From NCBI GenBank assembly GCA_015680905.1, contig CM027380.1, forward strand, positions 35,704,001 to 35,768,000: a stretch of DNA of 64,000 nt, given 5' to 3'. The notes beneath the pieces were generated by a model. It was given only the letters and a program-made list of their open reading frames with translations, was not told the DNA's origin and made no database searches. Of the stretch, positions 57,551 to 64,000 are shown one piece after another. A program made the position numbers and the translations under genes. Within the stretch, counting starts at the first letter, position 1, and every line of letters begins with the position of its first letter. The stretch is from Coptis chinensis (lineage: Eukaryota; Streptophyta; Magnoliopsida; Ranunculales; Ranunculaceae).

Positions 57551-57615
57551 AAAATTTCAAGTTTTCCGAGGGTTATTCCGGGATAGTTGCAGTTGTTCTA
57601 GAGAGTAGTTTTGTG

Positions 57616-58536
57616 ATGACTTCTCTTATAGTAATACTGGAGCAGTCTTTCGAACACTTGTTGGGGAGCGAGTCCTATGGACATTGGTTCCGCAAGAGGA
57701 TCATGCAGTTCGGATGGAGGCATCTTCTGGTAAGTGAAGACGACTCTTATTCACCTAAGCTTACTGAATTTTTCTACAATAATGTTAAGTTCTATTGTAA
57801 CCAGGATGGAGAACAAGAATTCTCCGTCACGGTTGATGACACACCCCTAGAATTCAATAAGTATGTGGTAGCATTAGTTTCGGAAATACCAATACCTGAT
57901 CCTATTCACACGTGGGGATATATGACCGATAATTTATACCTCTATGACTATACATATTTCCATGAGTACTATGGGGGAGGGGTATTTCGTATAATGGACC
58001 AAGGGCATTACAACATAGCCCTTGGTAGCCTGTCCCTAAATGTAGGCACCACCATGTTATTCATCCTCATGAATATTCTAGGGGAGTGGCAGTTTACTTC
58101 TGCAAATAGTACCGTTGGTGACGTTTTCCTTGCTTTAGCTGAGGGACGTCACCGATATGACATTCCCCGAGTATTAGTGGCTAGTCTTAAGACAGCCCAA
58201 AGCATGCGACATAAGTATCTTCTTATGCCTGTTTTGGTTTCCCGCATCATGCTCAGTTGTCTACCTAAATTATGTACCCAGTTCACGGATTGGAAAAGGG
58301 TTGAAGTCGTGAGACCCACCAATTGGGTGGTTCGCTCATTTCGAGTAAAGACTTGGTCGGGATGGCAAGTGCAACTTCATTTGGTTGCTTCTTACACCCC
58401 ATCAGACATAGTAACACTAGACAAGTTAGCACAAGTTGACGACACACGGCGGCAGGCTTGGCAAGTTATCATGGCATGGCAGGATGCTAAGGAACCTCAT
58501 CTTTTCGAAGAGGGAAATGAGGAGGGAAATGTTTAA
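57616..58536 (+). CDS. E4 env-like ORF-B
   Basis: 306 codons, open. Start chosen at 57616 because E2, E3b and E5 copies align from this methionine; an upstream in-frame ATG at 57298 only adds translation of the GC repeats. Motifs: EQSFEHLLGSESYGHWF, GWRHLLVSEDDSYSPKL, FFYNNVKFY, YNIALGSLSLNVGTTMLFIL, a basic middle (RHRYDIPRVLVASLKTAQS), WVVRSFRVKTWSGWQVQLHL and an acidic end (EEGNEEGNV). The hydrophobic run around residue 145 is the only possible membrane segment. No family recognised; likely a second env-position protein, or part of a split one, of this Athila group. Confidence 0.65.
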   Translation: MTSLIVILEQSFEHLLGSESYGHWFRKRIMQFGWRHLLVSEDDSYSPKLTEFFYNNVKFYCNQDGEQEFSVTVDDTPLEFNKYVVALVSEIPIPDPIHTWGYMTDNLYLYDYTYFHEYYGGGVFRIMDQGHYNIALGSLSLNVGTTMLFILMNILGEWQFTSANSTVGDVFLALAEGRHRYDIPRVLVASLKTAQSMRHKYLLMPVLVSRIMLSCLPKLCTQFTDWKRVEVVRPTNWVVRSFRVKTWSGWQVQLHLVASYTPSDIVTLDKLAQVDDTRRQAWQVIMAWQDAKEPHLFEEGNEEGNV

Positions 58537-60330
58537 ACGGGAGTGCAGGTAAGTGTTAGTTTCAGTTAGTGTCTGTTTATGTCCCAAGCAATCTATTTCT
58601 CATTAACCCCATAACGGGTAGAACTTTTATAGAGTTGCGTCAGTTTTTCTTTTCTATATTAGTATGTTATAACCTTGTTTTGCAGATATTTCGGAATTTC
58701 ATGCATTTCAATGGTATTTTCCTACCCTCTTTATTTAAAATACTTTGAGGAAAAAACATGCTTCTTGTTTGGGGGGGGGGGCATAGAAACACGTGTAATT
58801 AAGACATCTGTTAGGATATAGATATGTATAATATGTACTTGTTTTCTAGCTAAAAAATTCAAAAATTTTAAAAATATAAATAAAAAGTATGTTATACACT
58901 TAGGAACATTGGTATTGTTTTCTTTCTCTATGCTCTCAATAATCTAGAAGTCTCACGTAGCTTTTGCATTAGAATAGTTTTTAGAAACTTAGTCTAATAT
59001 GTAGGTAATAATCCTTGCATCTATCTATAAATATGTTATACAAGTATCTATGATTGTTGGCAGTAAGTTTCTGAAATCTAGGCTAGAGTACTTATTCTAC
59101 AAATCCTGTGAGAATATAGCCTAAAGCCTTATATGAGTGACACATTTGAGAAATGACACAAGGGAGAAGCAAAATCCGAATAGAGAAATCACACGTCCAC
59201 TTGCTAGATCACTTTACCATATCCTAAGCGAGAATTTAGGCCCTCTTTGGATCGATATAGCTAGAAATTCCAACCTTGAATTATTTTCTACTAGTCGCCC
59301 TCTGAGCCTTTCTTTAGCCTTTCATTAACCACAAATCCTTACCCTGTTACAAAACAAAACAAAATAAAAAATTAACCTACCCAATTCTTTGAATAAGTTT
59401 GAGAATAGAGGTGAAGAATAGAAAAGAGAATAACCTTTGAAATCAAGAATTCGTTAGTCGCTTCAGAAGAGAAAAGTAAGTTTCTATCCAAATAAAATAA
59501 AATAAAAAGTTAGAACTCCAAAAATAGAATCAAGGAGTCAAAAGCCAAAGAAAAAATATATATATGGCTAAGGATGGAAATAAAGTGTAGAAGCAAAAGT
59601 AAAGAATAAGGTTTTCTCTAGTTACATAATATGAAGACTCTTTTATCTCAGACTTGTTCTTTTTGAATATCCATTTCCTTTCTTCTTAAAACCATCTCCT
59701 AATCCCCGTAACACCTAATAAAGACCTCTAGCTCAATTAGGAATAGGTTAGTGTGATAGTAAGTGGTAGATGTGTTTGATCGACTCCGACTTCCTTGTGC
59801 GTCATTGAGTTTGTAAGGTAAAGTGTGCCCACTGCACACTGGAGTAGCAAAACTTGAGCGGAAAAATTATAGTGGTTTTTGTCTTGACATTTATGTGAGG
59901 ACCTACTTAAGGACGCTATTCCGAGTTTTCAGAAACGGACATGCTAGTTCATCTCATAGTATTACTCATTGCAAATATGTTTATTCGTAGATGATAGATT
60001 ATTATGCATATATTAGCTTAGGTTTCGACTTGATTATTCTGTATTCATTGGTAGTGAGATGTATAGATAATTGAGACATAGATAAGGAAACAATAGTTTT
60101 ATTTCTGAGTCGTTGTAGTATAGATGAAGTTTGTGAGTACCTTCACTTGAAAACTCTCACGAGGCTATAACTCGTCCACTAAGGAATTCCTAGTGGTTTA
60201 AGGTCTTGTTGCATATGGTTAATGCAATCGCACTCGACGAAACGAGATTAGTTAGAACTCCATTTTTGGTCACTTATGCTAATTTCTCATATTTGCTTGA
60301 GGACAAGCAAAATGCTGTTTGGGGGTGGTT
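58537..60330 (+). other. E4 3' noncoding tail
   Basis: No gene. G-run at about 58768-58781, CCACTTGCTAGATCAC block (59188-59262), purine-rich stretch (59450-59600), hairpin 1 CCACTAAG/CCTAGTGG (60176-60196), hairpin 2 TTGCAT/ATGCAA (60209-60227), hairpin 3 TTTGCTTG/CAAGCAAA with AGGA loop (60292-60311), polypurine tract (60316-60330). Confidence 0.65.
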
Positions 60331-61447
60331 TGATTAGAGCCCAAAACTGTAGTTTTAACCCCTTAATAATACTACTTTTAGACCAATTATGCGAGTAATA
60401 AATAAGAGTTAATGCTAATTACGTGTTTTTATGTATTTCAGGCATGGAACTCAATTATGTGCAGAAATGTGCCACTTTGGCGATATAAAGGAGCAAAGGG
60501 TTGGTTGCTAAGAAATTCTGTGATAAAGGCCAAGATTCAAGGAGACAAAGCCTTTAAGAAGCCCGGTCAAAAGCTGAAAAGTTAACACGGGCAGAAATAG
60601 TGCACAAGTCAGCAGAACTTCCGAAGACCATATCTTTGGACTCAAGCCTTGGATTTGGGTCTACCATACGTCAAAACGACCGGCTCGGAAAGAGCTTTCG
60701 AATGGTCTAAACCTTGACCAAATCAGAGGAGTAGAAGTGGACAAAAAGTCTGCTGAAATCAAAGCCAGCTGAAATGGGCTCTGTGGACTGAAGAAATTGG
60801 GCTTTGGGCTCGATTTTCCGGCCCAAAACATGAGACCTCAGCCCATGCACGAAATTGTGGATCTAGTCTCCTCCTTTACCTAAAACAAGACTTAGCTCTT
60901 AAGAAAGGGATAGTTAGAGAATCTAGAATAGAAAGTAGCCATTAAAATAGCTTGTAGATCTAGCTTTTGAATTCAATTAGTTAAATTAATTAGTTTCATA
61001 CATTGTTTTAGATTAATTCTTTGAATCATAGTTCTTCATTGATTAGATAAATAAAATAGTTATTTCTTATTCATTTCGATTTTGCCATTTAAAATTGTTA
61101 GATCTAATTTCAGTTGTTGTTATTCAATTCTTAGTTATTAATTTAGAATTCAATTATTGTTTAGTTAAATTTAATAAAGTTATAATCTTTATATTACGTC
61201 TAGTTTTAATTCACATCGTAGTATAATTCCCACCATTGCTCTTATTAGACTTTGAATAGATTAGTCAATCTAGGAAACTTGAATGCTAAAGAACTAAGAG
61301 TGGAATAAACTTTTTACTCCACTCTATTTCGATAGAATTGAGAGTATAGAAATCTTTGATAGCAACGCGTAATTAAGTTTAGTTTCACTTGCGTTTTGAG
61401 TTTCATCGTTCATTTCGTAGGTAAATTATTCAATTTTATGTTTATCA
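60331..61447 (+). repeat. E4 3' LTR, L4
   Basis: 1117 bp, TGATTAGAGCCC... to ...TTTATCA. Shorter than L1 and L3 by about 330 bp, mostly in one block near 61215. No partner LTR in the window, so age cannot be estimated. Confidence 0.82.
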
Positions 61448-61591
61448 TGAGGCATAACCAGAATCTGATCAAGATATCATGGGAGCCATTCAAGTTAACT
61501 GTAATTAGGAATTTGATTGCAATAGAGTCATATGGCTTTGCGAAAGTAACTTGGTGCCTTGAGCACAACAGTGTGTTTAATAATGATAGGT

Positions 61592-61616
61592 CCTATTTAT
61601 TTAAAAAATAAATAGG
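61592..61616. repeat. Perfect 11-bp AT-rich hairpin
   Basis: CCTATTTATTT and AAATAAATAGG around a 3-base loop, close to the E4/E7 border. Confidence 0.7.
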
Positions 61617-61679
61617 TTATTGCCAGAACAGTAGTGGGGGAGTCTTCCTCAGTGCCTATCATGCCGATACAGTTCCAGT

Positions 61680-62060
61680 CCCATGATTTGCGTGTTAGGA
61701 TTTGGATCCAACCCAGATCTTCCCAGCAACTCTTATATTAATCTTTCAAGAGCGGTAGGAACTGGCATATAGTTTTGTCTCTCAAGAACACTATCTCTTG
61801 CTCCAAGTCAAACTGGCATACAATTTACTGAACAGTTAGTGTGGTTGGATTCCCTAAATGCTTAACCCATCGAGGATAATCGCAGTTTGAAAGAACTGGC
61901 GTATAGTTCCAGCTGCGTGGGAATGGGAAACGATCTGGCGTACAGTTTGACTTTCCCATACTCAGTATCACTGGTTCTAAAGCAAATTGGCATACAATAT
62001 TCTTGAACAGAAAGTGAGAAGATGATTCCCTAAAGGCTTAGTCCATTGTGGATCATAAAT
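61680..62060 (-). repeat. Diverged repeats in the E7 3' region
   Basis: On the plus strand an ACTGGC(A/G)TA(C/T)A(G/A)TT motif recurs at about 61753, 61808, 61890, 61934 and 61984, and GATTCCCTAAATGCTTA recurs at about 61848 and 62015. Tandem repeats in the 3' untranslated region are known for Tat/Ogre elements. Confidence 0.6.
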
Positions 62061-62589
62061 AAAGAACTAATGCAAGGAATAAATTCGATGGCAATGTGAA
62101 ACACTTTATTGATGACTTGGAGAGGAGTGAACAGTGTATAGAAAAGCATAAAATAACAATTTATTGATAGTACTTGCAAAGGTGTTGCACGTTCCATGGT
62201 TTCAAGAACGTCCCCGTCAACAGTGCGTAGATAATAAAAACCAGTTCGACCAACCTTGTCGATAATGTATGGTCCTTCCCAGTTTGGCCCAAGCTTGCCA
62301 TCGGGCTCTGGAATCTCTCACAAAACTAGATCTCCTATTTTGAAAGATCGAATTTAGACTCTCTTATCGTATGATCTCTTCAGAGTCTGCTAGTTAACAG
62401 CTAAGCGAAGTGCAGCACCTTCTCGATTTTCATCTAGGAGATCCATTTCTCTGCATAACAACTTCTCATTGTCCAGAGTGTGCACAACATCTGACTTCTG
62501 AGTGGGAGCTGCCAGTTCTGGAGGTATGACAGCCTCAGTTCCGTAGGTCAGTGAAAATGGGGATTCACTAGTTGACCGTCTGGGTGTAG

Positions 62590-63380
62590 TTCAGTATGCC
62601 CACAGGACCTTAGGCAATTCCTCAACCCATAAACCTTTTGCATCATCTAATTTACACTTCATGTTATCCAAGATGACCCTGGTTAGAGGCTTCAGCCTAG
62701 CCATTGCCTTGTGGGTAACTTGGAGTTGAGAACAGATAGGTAATGTGAAACTCCTCACAGAGTTCAGCGACCAATCCTCTAACGAACTGTTACCCATTAT
62801 CTGAGATGATAACTTTGGGTATGCCAAACCTGCATACAATGTTGTTCCAAATGAACTTTTTGGAGTCATGTTCTTGAATGAAGATAAGGAGAATTGCTTC
62901 TATCCACTTGGTGAAGTAATATGTTGCAACTAGTAGGAATCGGACATTGCCAGGAGTAGGTGGTAGAGGTCCTACGATGTCAGTTCCCCACTGTGCAAAT
63001 GACCATGGAATGGCCAATGGGTGCAGTTCTGTTGCTGGAGCATGGATTAGCGGAGCATATTGTTTACATTTTTCATATTTGCGAGCAAAAACCTGTGCAT
63101 CCTTTTGCATATAAGGCTAAAAGTACCCTTGCCTTAGAATCTTGAAAGTTAGTGTTCTGCCCCCAGCATGGTTACCACAAATTCCTTCATGAACTTCTCG
63201 TATAACCTGTTTAGCGAGGTGTGGGGAGAGACATCTGAGATGAGATTCCAAAAAGGACTTTTTGTACAAATCATCGTCAACGACGGTGAATCTTTGTATT
63301 TTTACAAGCAGACGCCTTGCTACATTCTTATCCTCAGGGAGTGTTCCGTTTTTGAGGTAGAACTTATATGGATCCATCCA
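62590..63380 (-). pseudogene. E7 integrase
   Basis: His/Cys domain with LAKQVIREVHEGICGNHAGG and YEKCKQYAPLIHAP. Core with WGTDIVGPLPPTPGNVRFLL, YFTKWIEAI and RFGIPKVIISDNG. This matches the Tat/Ogre integrase style (GPLP-P plus a linker MDPYKFYLKNGTLPEDKNVA before it). Several breaks. Confidence 0.88.
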
Positions 63381-63479
63381 ACTTGGAGTACTGGCTGGAA
63401 CAACATAAACTATTGTAACTGGGATCTAAATGCTAGATTTCTCCTGGAAATCTATAGGGATAGAACCTGACTCACTGTT

Positions 63480-63830
63480 GCCCAACATTGAGGCAACATA
63501 TGCCAAAGCATCTGTGTGTCGATTTTTAGATCGAGGTAGCTGATAGAACTGAATGCTCTCAAACTTTTCTTTGAGACCCCTTACTAGTTCCAGGTATTTG
63601 GCCATTCGCTCATCCCTGGCCTCATACCCTCCATCAACTTAGAACATAACCAGCTGCGAGTCACTAAAAGCTGTGAGGTGTGTTAGGCCTAGGTCTAGGG
63701 CCATTGTGAGGCCAACAAGTGTCACCTCATACTCTGCCTCACTGTTAGAGATGTTTTCTGCTAGTGCCTGACCATTCTCTGAGATTCTAGGGATGTAAAT
63801 AATATCATATTTTGAGAGTTGCACAGACCA
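63480..63830 (-). pseudogene. E7 second RNase H (archaeal type)
   Basis: EAEYEVTLVGLTMALDLGLT, then LTAFSDSQLV, then NRHTDALAYVASM, the classic pattern of the extra RNase H of the Tat lineage, lying just before integrase. Broken. Confidence 0.85.
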
Positions 63831-64000
63831 TTTAGCTAGCCTTCCTGACCTGTTCGGTCTTTACAGAACTGATCGCAATTGGTACTCTGTGATCATTCTG
63901 ATGGTGTGGGACTAGAAGTACGATCGTAATTTTTCTATGGCAAAAACAAGTGTGAAAGCGACTCTTTAGAGTTTAGGGTACCTTCTTTCTGCTGGTAGGA

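Larger units (their letters stand above)
50057..61447 (+). mobile_element. E4: Athila-type element with pol and two env-like ORFs
   Basis: An 11.4-kb remainder that starts inside gag and runs through protease, RT, RNase H, integrase, conserved block, ORF-A, promoter-like region, GC repeats, ORF-B, 3' noncoding tail and 3' LTR L4. No 5' LTR remains. It is the fullest family member here and shows what E1-E3 lack. Gag-pol has about ten or more breaks; ORF-A about two; ORF-B appears open. Confidence 0.88.
61448..64000 (-). mobile_element. E7: Tat/Retand-type gypsy, 3' part on the minus strand
   Basis: Minus-strand pol end and 3' noncoding region, running off the right edge. Parts: an archaeal-type RNase H (about 63480-63830), integrase (about 62590-63380), pol tail (about 62200-62590) and a repeat-rich 3' region (61620-62060). 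The second RNase H type and its order place it in the Tat lineage. Broken, with many interruptions; the rest lies beyond the window. Confidence 0.8.

Noticed and set aside
57298-57615. N-terminal extension of ORF-B to an upstream ATG
   Set aside because: The extension only translates the GC-rich repeats, which are noncoding in E3; all ORF-B copies align from 57616.

Overview
This is nuclear DNA of a flowering plant, probably a eudicot. It is AT-rich, crowded with nested Ty3/gypsy LTR retrotransposons of Athila type (leader starting with a tRNA-Asp-like primer site, gag-pol, then env-like ORFs), and also holds a plant L1-type LINE with a C-terminal RNase H, Tat/Retand-type gypsy pieces and decayed host-gene fragments (PPR, poly(A)-binding protein). 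I see no intact host gene, rRNA, tRNA or CRISPR array. The species cannot be named from the sequence.

Layout. 1-2036: old noncoding DNA with a PPR-gene fragment and a cut LTR. 2037-5748: a 5'-truncated L1 LINE on the plus strand. 5885-6178: a minus-strand fossil of the 3' end of a poly(A)-binding protein gene. 6180-9990: low-copy-looking sequence with a promoter-like start and a possible first exon. 9991-26102: Athila-type element E1, opened by element E2 (14483-24258, target duplication GGAGG), which itself carries solo LTR S1 (19952-21211, duplication ACTAG). 26103-26808: an LTR fragment of the E2 family facing the other way. 27003-45038: composite element E3 with three LTRs but only one outer target duplication (CCCAA), and with solo LTR S2 inside (40328-41594, duplication GGCAG). 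45385-50056: a string of fragments (reverse copy S3, env-like remnants E5, Tat-type E6). 50057-61447: E4, the only member with a recognisable protease, reverse transcriptase, RNase H and integrase, plus two env-like ORFs. 61448-64000: minus-strand Tat/Retand-type pol with a repetitive 3' region.

How the parts relate. E1, E2, E3a, E3b and E4 share a leader and/or a 3' noncoding plan but carry different cargo. E4 has gag-pol and two env-like ORFs. E2 has gag and an env-like ORF but no pol. E3b has gag and protease, then a module from a different protein. E1 and E3a have no gag or pol at all and instead carry a zinc-knuckle, acidic, proline-rich ORF. This looks like an autonomous family with a ladder of dependent derivatives.

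The most interesting signals are noncoding. A hairpin with an AGGA loop precedes the polypurine tract; its stem differs between terminal and internal copies but stays paired. Two further conserved hairpins lie just upstream of it. Polypurine-like motifs are repeated inside the elements. A conserved splice-donor-like block follows the first ORF whatever that ORF is. A TATA-type promoter-like region lies upstream of the second env-like ORF, followed by the same GC-rich repeats that mark the 5' leader. All identities and ages are estimates by eye; no alignment or database search was run.
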